Source of the DNA: Plecoglossus altivelis
Lineage: Eukaryota > Chordata > Actinopteri > Osmeriformes > Plecoglossidae
NCBI GenBank assembly: GCA_036571765.1
Contig: BROE01000020.1
Location: 17,641,870-17,705,869 of the forward strand
Reading direction: 5' to 3'
DNA length: 64,000 bases
The notes under the pieces are model-generated. The model did not search any database, was not told the origin of the DNA, and was given only the letters and a program-made list of their open reading frames with translations. Shown in pieces: positions 45,655 to 58,007 of the stretch. A program made the translations under genes and the position numbers. Each line of letters begins with the position of its first letter. The stretch's first letter is position 1.

Positions 45655-47361
45655 TTAGGGGGAGGGTGTGTAAGTAGGAACAACCTGGTCAGAGCACGAC
45701 CTGGAGCGTGCGTGTGTGCTGAGAGGTACGTGTGTTTGTGCGGCGGGGAGCGTGAGCGTCTGGTGGTGTGTGTGTGTGCTGGTCAGCCAAGGGTGCAGCA
45801 GGAGTTCTGAGGCCTTCAGCCTCTCCGAGGGCGATTTACGGAGCATGCAGCCAATCAGAGACCTGGCCTGAGCCGACAGCCAATCGGGAAGAGTGAAGGC
45901 CCCGCGTTGTATCTTGGTGAAGAGCACGGCGGGTTTCGTGTCCTGGAAGGGGTAGCGTCCGACCACCATGGTGTACAAACACACTCCTAAGCTCCACACG
46001 TCCGACGCTCGCCCAGAGTACAGCCCGCCAATCAGGATCTCCGGCCCCACGTAGGCGGGGCAACCGTGCTTGTCCGTCAAAGAGTCGTCGTTGCCATGGA
46101 AAAGGCTGGAGTCTTCCAGGTTGACCAACATCAGCTTAGTCCTGGAGGAGGGAGGTAAACATGTCAGACAGGGCATCATAGCTACAAACCCCCTTAAAAT
46201 GAACCACCGCAACTACTACCATCATTATCATCACATACACCATTGTTAACAAACAGTCACCCTAACCATCAACAACACACACCCAAGATTACTCTCACCA
46301 CTACTTAACACACACACACACACGCTTGCCTCCATCATTAACATTACCACACACACACCTGTCCGGTTTGCACTGGTTCATCTCACTCACCTCTGAGAGT
46401 CGGCAAAGACAAACTTGCGCAGCTTGAGGTCTCGGAGCACCAGGCCGTTGGCATGGCAATGAGCCACGGCCGCCACCATTTGGTCAAACAGCTTCACCGC
46501 CTCGGCCTCCTGCAGGCGCTTGCAGGTGCGCACGTAGGAGTGCATGTCGCCGTAGGTCCTCTGGAAAAACAGATAGGCCCGATCGTGGCCAACCAGGACC
46601 TCCGAGATGCGGCTGACGTTGTCGTGAGGCGGCAGGCAGGCGTACGGGGTCACGACCTCCCGGTAACGGCGCAACGGGAACACCTGACGACAAACACACA
46701 CAGGTTAGTTTACCCTGGCTGGTTACAAGGCAGTTATCCGGCACAAATGCCAGCTAACGGTGGTATTCTGGGTGTGACCAGTGAAATACCTGGCAGCTAA
46801 ACTGGTTGTAAACAGTTGCTTGAGGACATGAAGCGTTTCGAAAAAGAGGCAGTCAGAGGAAACCATTGGCAGACAGACAGGTGGATTGGCAGACAGACAG
46901 ACAGACGGATTGGCAGACAGACGGATTGGCAGACAGACGGATTGGCAGACAGACGGATTGGCAGACAGAGAGACGGGTGGATTGGCAGACAGAGAGACGG
47001 GTGGATTGGCAGACAGAGAGACAGACAGGTGAAAAGACAGACAGGTATTTCGACAGTTATGTACCTTGCAGGTGTACTGCTGCTCCGTCACTCTGTGGAT
47101 GGCACGGAAAGTCTCCGCCCCCTCACAGGGCTCCAGCAGGATGTACGGGCCAATGCTGGACACGCATTGGCTGTCAGCACACGGAGGGGCGGGGCTGTGG
47201 CTGCGAGGTCTGAGGCAGGGAGCCAGGCCAGGGCAAGGGGGAGGAGCCAGGCGGAGCCGCTTGTGCTTCTGTATTTCTTGCTCAGGGTCATCAAGCCCCG
47301 CCCTCTTCAGACACAGGGGCGGAGCCGAGGTGGCAGAGGTGGAGGTCAGGTTCACACTCAT
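45655..47361 (-). CDS. trib3: TRIB3 (Tribbles pseudokinase 3), complete, 3 coding exons, 358 aa
   Basis: A pseudokinase adaptor that recruits the E3 ligase COP1 and binds AKT, MEK and ATF4/CHOP; stress-induced in vertebrates. Exons: 47361-47065, 46683-46391, 46141-45655; phases agree (1077 nt). Seen: disordered N-terminus with KHKRLRLAPP; kinase-like fold from about residue 78 (IGPYILLEP); the Tribbles catalytic-loop signature LRDLKLRKFVF; VNLEDSS where active kinases have DFG (degenerate metal site); GCPAYVGPEIL; SDVWSLGVCLY; a MEK-binding-type LLHPWL; and a C-terminal COP1 motif DQVVP near the end. An AG acceptor ends exactly at the start codon (47362-47363), so a non-coding 5' exon lies upstream. 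TRIB3 rather than TRIB1/2 is chosen from length and from linkage to RBCK1 and TBC1D20 as in human 20p13. It converges with MAF1. Confidence 0.92.
46864..47046. repeat. GGATTGGCAGACAGAC minisatellite in TRIB3 intron 1
   Basis: About nine imperfect 16-24 bp units, ending about 20 bp from the exon 1 donor (exon low end 47065). Confidence 0.9.
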
Positions 47362-48900
47362 CTGCGGGATTCCAACAACGATAGGATTTTCAAACGTACA
47401 TTGGAACACATAAGCACTGGATGAAACCGCCTGCCTTCCCCACAAATAACACCTTCATGCTAAAAGACTTGTAGTAATGGCTTTTGGTCATAGCGGGCCT
47501 ACACAGCTATATTGAGCCTCCAATTTGTGCTAGTCATTGATGACAGCTTGATAACAACATCGAAGGTTGCTGTTGAAAGTTGAGTCATCAACGTCAAATA
47601 ATGGTGTGGTCGGTTGACGTAATGGATAAAATGAGAGGTCTTGATAAATGCGAAGTACTTTGGAAATGCGCCTCCGTATCCTCGTGAGTCATTTAAAACT
47701 GGCATGAAAATAGAACTGTATAGACTGCAAGCTATGACGCAACGTTGCCTCACGGTAAAGATTGCGACACCTCTCTATGAACTCAACTGATAGGCTGCTC
47801 CCTAATACACTTTTAGAAAGAATGCATCCATACCATCACGGTTGCCGCACTGAATACGTCGATTTAGATTCTTTTTCGCTGTTTGCGGTAACAACATAAA
47901 CATTTGCGTAACAACCCAACAAAATGCAACTCCAGGCTACTACCGCCGATAGGGGGCGTCGTTTAGCGACAAAACATCTCCACAGGATACAACAAAGACA
48001 ATAACTAAATTTCTAGCATAAAACACACAATGAACATTGCACGTTCGATCTACCAGCCTGTTATAAGGACCCGCATGATGAAATGTACTGAACAACACCA
48101 GTCGGCTTACCTTGGCTGTTCAATAGGCTGCTATGATCCACACTGGAACCGATTAGAAGCCCAAGTTGGATGTTGCAATAGTGTGTCACTTTCGGTTACG
48201 ATGTACACTTCTAGTTTCTCCTATTGTGAATGAGTTGCTCGTTTATTTGGTCGTCCAAAAGAAGCGAGTTGCCTTTTGAGTGTCGATGAATCAGACTATC
48301 TGTAAATAATGCGATACGATAACGGTAGCGACACCAGCCGCGGCAGTCCTGTTGATCGCCTTTGTGTCTTCTTCCCGCTGTGATGAGCCGGTCTCTTGTC
48401 GAAGTTCTTAACAGCAACGTGGAAGCCACGAAATCTTGAGGGTAGTCAATAAGTCTTGCTCAATAGCGGTGAAAGAGTTATCCTGATCAATTGTGACTTT
48501 AGCTTGAGGTATTCTAAAAGTAAACAAAACGTTTATCGGATGCTCATTTAATCGCTTGGAAAAAAAAGAATCATATAATTGAAAAATGTAGGAGAGTACG
48601 CTAATTTAACATTGGCAGTGTAAACACTTTTTTCTCTCGAACGGACCCTAAACCAGTATCTACTGTCCAACTACTGATTTACAGCCACCAGACTGGCAAC
48701 TTGAAATGGTCTACCTGGCCCCTGTCCTGTCCCCGTGCCTCCGGTACAGTGAAGGATCGGAAACCCGGAGTGATGAGCGGCTCCGTCTGATTGCAACACC
48801 GTAACTCCGCCCCCTAGTCTGACGACATCGGCGGATGAACCTCGCAATAGCCTGTCACTCGGGCAGTGGAACAAAAGACACATAGTGCAAGTGTGGCGAG
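47362..48900. other. TRIB3 5' region (non-coding exon and promoter expected)
   Basis: No coding ORF. The 5' UTR exon should lie here, since the acceptor abuts the ATG. TGTTGCAAT occurs at 48171-48179 (+) and its complement ATTGCAACA at 48790-48798; each is one mismatch from the C/EBP-ATF response element through which ATF4/CHOP drive mammalian TRIB3. This is suggestive only. Confidence 0.3.
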
Positions 48901-50194
48901 TAGTTTGCAAATAGACTATTTGATCACGCATAGTCATTCGCTGACAAAATCCACGGGGAATTCTGTCAGGAAATGCAAGTGTGCGGGCCACTGTAAATGC
49001 TAATAAAAGAGTTATGGAGGGAGTCGGATTTCTTTGAGCATTTACCAGCCCGGTTGTCTGGGATACCGAACCCTAAACAGCGTCGGTTAAGGAACACATT
49101 CTTAAAAGTCTTCAGCTGTGGTACATGACCTGTTGGCTTCAGCGTTGATAATCTTACATAACCCAACACCAGTAAACACCAGGTAAAAATAGAGAGAACG
49201 AACTGGTGCTACGATCCAGCCGTAATGTTTAACAAAACTGAAATCCGAATCAACGGGAGGATTGTTGCTACAGTCTCTTTACGAGCACCCCGCGAAGGTC
49301 ATGTATGCACAACCTATACATTTGGTACCACGATATGTTCCCTTATAAGGTCACAGACGGGGGGTACCCAGCTTTTAGCAAACTAACTTGTCTCGAAGAC
49401 CTGTTTGACCATGAAGTGGTGATGGAGTTTAGTTTGAGATCCTCCAGAAGTTTCTGGGAAGAGACACAGAGGTTCCCATCAGCTATTCTACTGTGAAGAA
49501 GCCTTGGGGGGGTAGGGGGGGAGGGGGGAGCCTTCGGTAAAAGCAGAATCAGTCCTGGAGATATCTGGGCAGCGGACTGGCAGTGATTGAGTCAGCACAG
49601 GTTCTCTTTATAGCATATGGATGATGGGGTTTACATGCCTTTATGGCTCTCTCCTGCTCATAACAAATGTGATGAAATCAGAGACCAAGGCCTCTGACTC
49701 AACCATGGCCTACCATTTACACACACGCACGCACGCACGCACGCACGCACGCACTGATGCACAAATGATAATGGAATCGAAACCTTTCCACGCGCACCTC
49801 TCCTCTCGGGCGCACACACACACACACACTCATACACACGCACACACACTCATACACACACACGCATGCTGAGACGGAACATGCAAGCTGGGGAAAGGGA
49901 CCTGCAGACACGCACGTATGGAACACGCAATCTGGGGAATGGAAAGGGAGCCGTGATGAAACCGTTTGTAATGCAGGATGGCTGCGTGATATCTCAATCC
50001 AGGGTGGGACAGCAGGGTCAGATTCCTCATCTTCCTCTGGCATCACCGGCACTGACAGATGAAGACGAGCCTGAAAGTTGGTTTTATTGTCTTGTTATGA
50101 GCTTCCCCGCTGGGAAGCTTGAGAACAATGTGCATGATGCAACGCAGACATAATCACACCAACATCAGAGACCCGACTGGATGGAAACCATGAC

Positions 50195-50665
50195 GATTGG
50201 ATGGGAGGAGGAAGAGGAGGAGGAGGAGACCTGGGGACCGGAGGAGACAGGAGGGGTGGAGACGGAGGAGAAGATGGAAGGAGAGGAGAAGGGGAACGGG
50301 GGACGGAGGTGAGGAGGGAAGGAGATGAGGAGGGTAGGAGGTAAGGAGATGAGGAGGTTAGGAGGTAAAGAGATGAAGAGGTTTGGAGGTAAGGAGATGA
50401 GGAGGGTAGACAGGGGAAAAGGGAGGGTGAGAAAGAGGTGAGGGAGGAGGAGACTGACAGAAGGCCAAGAGGAGAAAACAGGAGGGAGGAATAGAGGCCT
50501 GGATAGGAGAGAGGCGAGTAAGTGGTAGAGGAGGAGAAGGCAGAAGTTCAAAATAAGCAGAGGAGAAAAGAGTGAAGGAGGAGACGACCTGTGGAGGAGG
50601 AGTGGGCAGGGCAGAGGAGGCTTCGAAAGGGGGGAGGTAATGAGAGGCAGAGGGAGAGGCAGAGG
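50195..50665 (+). repeat. Polypurine tract (GGAGGA/AGGAGATGAGG)
   Basis: About 470 bp in which the + strand is almost all purine, including a GTAAGGAGATGAGGAGGTTAG unit repeated about four times at 50338-50410. The Pro/Leu/Ser-rich ORFs on the - strand are translations of this tract. Confidence 0.9.
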
Positions 50666-51805
50666 AAGTATGCAATTCCCATGGCGAAAACCAAAGACAA
50701 AGCTGATGTACTGTCATGCGACAAGCAATTCATATCAGATGTCGTGGACCGGGACTGTTTATCATGCGACAGGTGAGGTTTTATCTGTATTGCACACTCA
50801 GGCTCTGCAAAGATGAACTTGGATCCACTTATAAAAGACATAAACACCTCTACTGAGTCACGTAGCCGTGGCGTGTTGGCGTTAAATATCTCCAAGTGCG
50901 TCAACTCAGGTTGTTTTGCAGATTGGCAGACAGTCTTGCAGAAAGCGCGCTAGGTGCATTCTGAAGGTGGTTGGGTAACGAAGATGTTGTCATCCATGTT
51001 GACCCACAAACCATGGGCAAACAGCCTGCCTTGAAGGCTCTGCTTTGACCTCCTCTGCTGCCCATAAGTGGTCAGAACATGCCCTACAACATGCCGTGTG
51101 AACTCTACAATAGGTGCTCACATAACTGAGTAAAAGTACCAGGAAAAAGCTCTTTCAGAATCAGACAGATTCTTCTTAGTTGTACTGGTAAGCACCATAA
51201 GCACCACAATGACATTGTACTGATTCGAGCCCTGAATTAGTAATGACTGCATTTTACTTGTACTCTAAATACAAATTAAACAGTAAACGTGATTTGAAAA
51301 CAACACAGATTTGAATCAAAGTAATGTAGCTTAGTGTCTGAGGGTCACCTGCAGATACGTCCAGGTGTGATCATGTTGTCATGGAGGAGATTGCGCTAAT
51401 GCGCTTTAGATTGAAGGACGCGTATTCAATTTTGTGGGAAACGAGTAGGGATAGCTTCACTATGTTTCAGTGGCTCAAATGCGAGTAGACAGACAGCGGA
51501 CAGGAGTATGTAGAAATATCACACATAACGCGACACACATTCATACTGACTGCATTGTCATGTCTGTCTTTGCTTACACAACACAATCCATGCACGTACA
51601 CACACACGGCAACACGCCACCGCAACGTACACCACCAACACTCCACTGAGCAGTCAGTCACAAGCTCTTCAGCATATGCACCCTGTCTCCAATTTGCGGT
51701 GTTCTCATTCCACATGACCCATGCACTGGAACTCTCATACAAACTCACTCTCTTGCACACACACACAAACACACACACAGACACACACATCTTCCTTCCA
51801 TACTT

Positions 51806-51836
<31 letters not shown>

Positions 51837-52889
51837 TGCACACACACACACAGACACACACATCTTCCTTCCATACTTACACACACACACACAGAGAGGC
51901 AGGTCACACAGAGAGGCAGGTCAGAGAGAGGCAGGTCATAGAGAGAGGCAGGTCACACACACACAGGAACGCAGAACGAGTCAAGCCCTATTAAGACAGC
52001 CTCTAACTCCCCCTCAGCCTCTAACTTCTCCCCCAGCCTCTAACTCCCCCTAGCCTCTAACTTCTCCCCCAGTCTCTAACTCCCCCTCAGCCCCTAACTC
52101 CCTAGATTTCTAACTACTCTCTCCTGTCTCTTTCACTTCCATCCCCACAGCCTTGGTTTCCCCAGCCTCTCCTGTCTCTCCCCTCAACCCAGACCCCAGC
52201 CTCGCTTGGCCTTCAGTCACGAGCCTCTCACATGCAGTAGATTAGCTGGGCCCGTGCACTGCAGGAGCCAGAGGGACAGCAGTTTCATAAGACATTATTA
52301 AAGCCCTGGAGTGGCTGCATGCCCTGCTCATTAGCCTTCCAGCCTGGCCTCTCTTCACATGACCCTGGTTGAACACACACATTCACACACACTATTTTTC
52401 CACACTCACTATTCACACACAAACAGGACACCACACATGCCCCACAACCCAGAACTATTCAAAAACGCACATCAAATACTATTTCGCACGCACACACACA
52501 TTCAAACATGCACACACGCACGCACACAAACACACGCAATATTCACATAGACACACAGGAAACACTATTTTCACACAAACATACACACATGTACACACAC
52601 AGTCAAATGCACACAGTAGTCACACAAATAATATTTACACACAGACATACACTATTCAGGCCAACATACACATCTACACACACTCACACATGAAGAAGTT
52701 GGAATGGGAACAGTGTCCTTTCTTCCAGTCATAACACAGATACGGAGAGAAAAGCAGAAAAAGAAAGAGAGGAAAAGAGAGAGAGAGATGGTGGAGGGAA
52801 GGTAAAAGGTTATGTGAAATCAGTCTGTGTTGTATTTGGCATTTTAAGCACAAGGACAGAAAGATACAGTTTATTATCACAACAAACAC

Positions 52890-52902
52890 AAATGCCTGCT
52901 TG

Positions 52903-52958
<56 letters not shown>

Positions 52959-52960
52959 CA
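52890..52960. repeat. (CTGC)n microsatellite, about 17 units
   Basis: Nearly perfect TGCC/CTGC tetranucleotide array. Confidence 0.95.
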
Positions 52961-53635
52961 TGTCACTGCACAGACTACAGCCCAATAAGAAATAACTAAT
53001 AATCCCAAAACACAAAGGGAATATTTGTAATCATTGTACTTGGTCCTTCCATGTATGTAAACCCACCAACAGGTCACTGTTGTACAACACAATGAGCTAT
53101 GGTGGAGACCAGGGTTAGATTCAGGACACAACCTCTTGATTCTCCCTACTGCCCAGTCACGGCAGGGGCGGGCAGTGGCATATCGTACTGTGATAACATT
53201 CTGTGGCACATCTACATCTGCAAAGCAATCTGGACAATCTGGAATCTGTAATCTGCTTTAGCACATGCTTGGGGAAGATGACTTATAGATCGTAATTAGA
53301 TTTATACATTCGATACGATGTGAGAAATCATCCGATTTTGATCGAATGTACATATCTCATCAAGTAATATCAAAGGTCAAACTGAGCGTTTTAAAATAGC
53401 ATAACCAACGGGCGTAATTGATGTAGCCGACACCTGGTAGCTGTGCAAATGGGGGACGGCCAGACAGAGGCTGTGCTGACCTTGTGAGGTGCTGGAATTG
53501 AAGAGCGTGCGTGCGTCTCATGGTTTGGATTTGAGGAGCTGTGATGGGCTGAAGCCTGAGTCTCATTACTCATCTGGGATCAAAAGATGCTCTGGACCAG
53601 AACACGTGAAGCACGGGAGGAGTCTGAAGGGCGTG

Positions 53636-53968
53636 ACACACATGTACACACATGTACACACACACATAAACACATGTACGCACATGTACACACATGTACA
53701 CACATGTACACACACACATAAACACATGTACGCACATGTACGCACATGTACACACATGTACACACACACATAAACACATGTACGCACATGTACACACATG
53801 TACACACGCTCATAAACACATGTACGCACATGTACACACATGTACACACGCTCATAAACACATGTACGCACATGTACACACATGTACACATGCACATAAA
53901 CACATGTACACACATGTACAAATGCACATAAACACAATTACGCACATGTACGCACATGTACACACAAA
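53636..53968. repeat. CATGTACACACATGTACGCA microsatellite
   Basis: TGTACA palindromes embedded in CA repeats, with a regular ACACATAAACACATGTACGCAC superunit of about 50-60 bp repeated about five times. Confidence 0.9.
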
Positions 53969-54298
53969 TAGGAAGATATGGGAGGCAACTGTCTGTAAGT
54001 GACATGAAGCTCTTACACTGACTGGGCTGCCACTGTGGGCACCTGGCCCCAAAGGATTGTGGGTAATTGAGGGATCAAGGGTATATTTGGTCATAAATGA
54101 GAACTGTCTCGACAATTTAGAAAACAAATTTGATTGAGAACGGACAGAAAATGTACTGTGGTAATTCACACCTGAAATGAGAAATACTTTTTCCTCCATG
54201 CTGAAGGATATAATGATTTACTTCTGCTAACCTATATGATTTTACTAATGCTAACAATGAAGAATACAATGATTTACTTGTGACTAACACATGAGATT

Positions 54299-54868
54299 TG
54301 TTAGGCAGACAGACAGTACTTTTCCATCAGGCAAGAAAGGTAACACACTGTGGGAATCAAGAGGGAGTCGACAGTCCACACATAGTCAACAGTATGATGT
54401 ATTCTACTGTCTTATCTCGGGATGTGGGGAGTAGGGGACACTGTCTTCTTTTTGTGCAGAGTCAGATACAACAACACCTGGGAGAAAGGTGCAACAAAGA
54501 AGATCCTCTCAACACCTGGGAGAAAGAGGCAACAAAGAGGGTCCTCTCAACCACATGAGGAGATAAGACGGCCATCGAACCATGGGCGGAAACCACCGAA
54601 GGCAGAGGAGCTCCTGCACTAATTAAATGCAGAATGTTATCTATATTACTGCGGGTCTCCCAAGGAAAGGTGTCGTTCTTTGCTGTGCCAAGCATAAGAC
54701 GCACGTAGCTGTGTGCTGTTAGGGACCTTGGAGCGACCCGGATATCTGTATTAGAATTGTACTGTCAGGGAATAAACTTCATTGAACTTAACTATACTGA
54801 ATCCTGGTGATCCATCTTACCACTCTCGATGCGTGAACACGCAACGGAGTAAAATCATGAACTCCAAC
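54299..54868 (+). mobile_element. Possible solo LTR (retroelement), boundaries uncertain
   Basis: Begins TGTTAGGC and ends CTCCAACA (TG...CA termini). Near the 3' end it has the arrangement usual for fish LTRs: GGGAATAAA (about 54770), then TTCATTGAACTTAAC...CTGAATCCTGGTGATCC. No clear target-site duplication was found and no internal retroviral coding sequence is present, so it could also be another kind of repeat. Confidence 0.35.
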
Positions 54869-54975
54869 ACTGCCTACATCTGAACATAATGAATACTTCA
54901 GGAGGCGTGTCTTCAGATTAGAACTCAAGTCACTCCCTTTGCTGACCATGGCCACTCCTCTCAAAGAGCGCTGTT

Positions 54976-55085
54976 CATTGGTCAGTGCCGTTTAATGGAG
55001 CAATTGTGACCAATCAGGGTGCATGTGACTGCACAGGAGACAGCGAGAGACTATTTAACTCCTGGGATAGAATAAACACGTTTGC
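54976..55085 (+). promoter_or_regulatory. PNP core promoter (candidate)
   Basis: An inverted CCAAT box (CATTGGTC, about 54976), a direct CCAAT (GACCAATCAG, about 55008) and a TATA-like CTATTTAA (55051) lie in the expected order 125-235 bp before the PNP start codon. Confidence 0.45.
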
Positions 55086-55208
55086 ACGCAACCTTCCATC
55101 TCACACACACACAGGAGCTGTGGCCCTGCTCGTTGATCCGTGACTCACCCACACACTCTCCAGTCTCAACCTCTCCTGTCACAAACCCGAACAGACCTCA
55201 TCCTCACC

Positions 55209-57071
55209 ATGCACAGCAAGGACCAGATCAGGTGAGTCCCTTCTTCCTCACCCTCCTGTTCCTCGTCTTGTGACTTTGTGGCGTTGGCTGGATGTTACTG
55301 TTCAGCCTGGCGTTGTGGAGGGCTGTTTGGCGGCTGGTTTATGACGTTGGGACGGGCTTTTTCTGTTCTGCTTGCTGTGGCATGTGTGAATAGGATGGCT
55401 GTTTCCTCCTCTCCTGCTCTCTGCCTTGGCACCCATTCCATACCCTCTCTGTCCCAGGGTTGTTAAGGTTGTTACTGGGAGTGAGAATGAGGCCAAGGGA
55501 GGAAGAGAGAGACAGAAAGTTGGAGAGGGAGAGAGGAGGAGAGGGGGAGAGGGGGAGAGGGGGAGAGGATGCACAGAGATGGAGACAGAGATACTCAGAG
55601 TTATTCTTGTTCTAATAAAATGTGACCTACTTATAAGAAGAAATCCTCATCTCTTTTCATTTCAGCAGCAACGTATGTAGCAGTTAAAGTGTAACTTAGG
55701 AAGAGGCAATCCTCATTCTTTCAGAATCTGTTGTCTTGGTCAAACTTTGGTGGTTCTTTATTGTGTGAACTGTACACGTGTTTCTGGCAACGTTTTAATT
55801 ATAGCTTATCTAGGCAACATCTATTTGAAATAATATTAAATTGATCGACAAATAGACTTCTTAGAAAGAGATGGATACCATCTGTATGAGTCAGAGTCTG
55901 CTAATATTTGTGTCAAGCATCAACTGACAGATTTATTGAGGTTAGTCAAATACCAGAAAGCAGTCTGACAGATAATTGTGAATGTGCTAAAAGTTGGATC
56001 TTTAATATAGACAAGTCTCGCCTGCCTTGTTTGGGATACAAGTCAGTTCAATCGGTCAGTTATTCAGCCTGTAGTTTTGAGAATTCATTTTGGTTAAGCA
56101 ATAGTCATGGTGCCATTCTCACTTATAAAATGACCAGGGAGATCAGAATAGGCTCTGGTTTACTCTCATTTGAGATGTTGTATTGATCCTTATTCAAGCT
56201 CTAAGACTGCTTTGTCTGTAGGTACATAGTTGGTCTGGGCTGTCAGTCAAGTCGTTGGTGCTTCCAATCTTATTCATCACCAGGTTGTCAAGTGTCAGTC
56301 CACCACAGAATGTCAAACGTCTTGCCTGTGCCATCTTTCTGTTTGGTAGCCATGACGACTACCAGAAGACAGCTGATTGGCTACTGTCCCAGACGCAGCA
56401 CCGGCCCAAGGTAGCGATCATCTGTGGGTCTGGACTGGGAATGCTGGCAGATGGGCTCAAATGTCAAGACTCCTTCCCCTACGCAGACATCCCTGGATTC
56501 CCTCAGAGCACTGGTGAGATCGAGCGGGCAGGGAGGGAGACAGGGAGGGAGACGGGGAGGGAGGCAAGGAGGGAGACAGGGAGGGGAGACAGAGATGGAG
56601 GCAGGGAGGGAGGGAGACAGGGTAGGAGGGGGAAGGGTGGGAGTGAGGGAGGGAGGGAGGGAGGAAGGAGGGGAGGAAGTGAGGGAGGAAATGAGGGAGA
56701 GAGGGATAGAGGGAGGAAGGGATAGATGAGGGGATTTAGGGATTTAGGGATGGTGGGACGGAGACAGGGATTGACAAAGTGTGTGTGGAGGAAGAAGTTT
56801 AGGGAGGTTGACAAAATTGTTTGGAAAGAAAGTATTGAGGGTGATAAATATGCAGGAAAAAAGGGATTTAAGTGAACGGATGTGTTATTAGGGGGCTCTG
56901 CAAGTGGGCCGCGAAGTGGAAACGGATGGGACTGGACTGGAGGAAGGACTTTAAGTAAAGACAGACACAGGAAGGGAGAGAGAGTGTGATCTATGTAAGG
57001 AATAACAATTCTCAGGTACAATACTGTTTCTGCATTTTGTTAAAGGTTATCTCTGCAACTCTTTATGTGTG

Positions 57072-57153
<82 letters not shown>

Positions 57154-57969
57154 GCAGGGTCATGCAGGCAGACTGGTGTTTGGGGAGCTGAAGGGGAAGA
57201 CGTGTGTTTGCATGCAAGGCCGTTTTCACATGTACGAGGGACACTCTCTCAGCAAGGTCAGTGTTGACACACACCCACACACACCACACAGACACACACA
57301 CCACACAGATACCCACACCCACACCACACAGACACCCCCCCCACACACACACACCACAGACACCCACACACACACACACCACACAGACACACAGACGGAG
57401 ACACACACACACAGATGCACGCCACACAGACTACCACACACACACACAGACACACCCACATACACACTTGCACACCCACGGACAGAGAGACCTTCTGGAA
57501 CTGTGCCATGGAAACTCGTTATCTAGAACAAAACTTACTGCAGCTTCTAATATGTATGTCTTTGTTTGGTGTGTGTGTAGGTGTGTGAGTGTGTGAGTGT
57601 CTGTGTGAGTGTGTGTGTATGTAGTGTGTGGTGTATGTGGTTGTTAGGTTGTGGAGTGTATGTGTGTGTAGGTGTGTGAGTGTATGTGTGTGTAGGTGTG
57701 TGAGTGTGTGTATGTCGGTGTGTGAGTGTGTGTGTGTGTAGGTGTGTGAGTGTATGTGTAGGTGTGTGAGCGTGTGTGTTTGTAGGTGTGTGTGTGTGTG
57801 TATGTCGGTGTGTGAGTGTAGGTGTGTGTGTGTGTAGTCGGTGTGTGAGTGTGTGTGTGTGTAGGTGTGTGAGTGTGTGTGTGTAGGTGAGTGTGTGTGT
57901 ATGTAGGTGTGTGAGTGTGTGAGTGTGTGTGTGTATGTGTGTGTTCCAGAGGGGAATGTGTGTGAGGGT

Positions 57970-58007
<38 letters not shown>

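Larger units (their letters stand above)
48901..54298. other. Gene-poor interval between TRIB3 and PNP
   Basis: About 5.4 kb without a convincing exon. It holds several microsatellites (49720-49865 CA/CGCA; 51765-51900 CA; 52370-52690 CACA with TTCACA; 52890-52960 (CTGC)n; 53636-53968 CATGTACACA), a polypurine tract (listed separately), and short CTCTAACTCCCCC repeats at about 51998-52110. Confidence 0.6.

Noticed and set aside
49305..49496. 63-residue + strand ORF
   Set aside because: No homology recognised and no flanking exons; length expected by chance.
50165..50717. Pro/Leu/Ser-rich - strand ORFs of 119-128 residues
   Set aside because: Translations of the polypurine tract; no splice or homology support.
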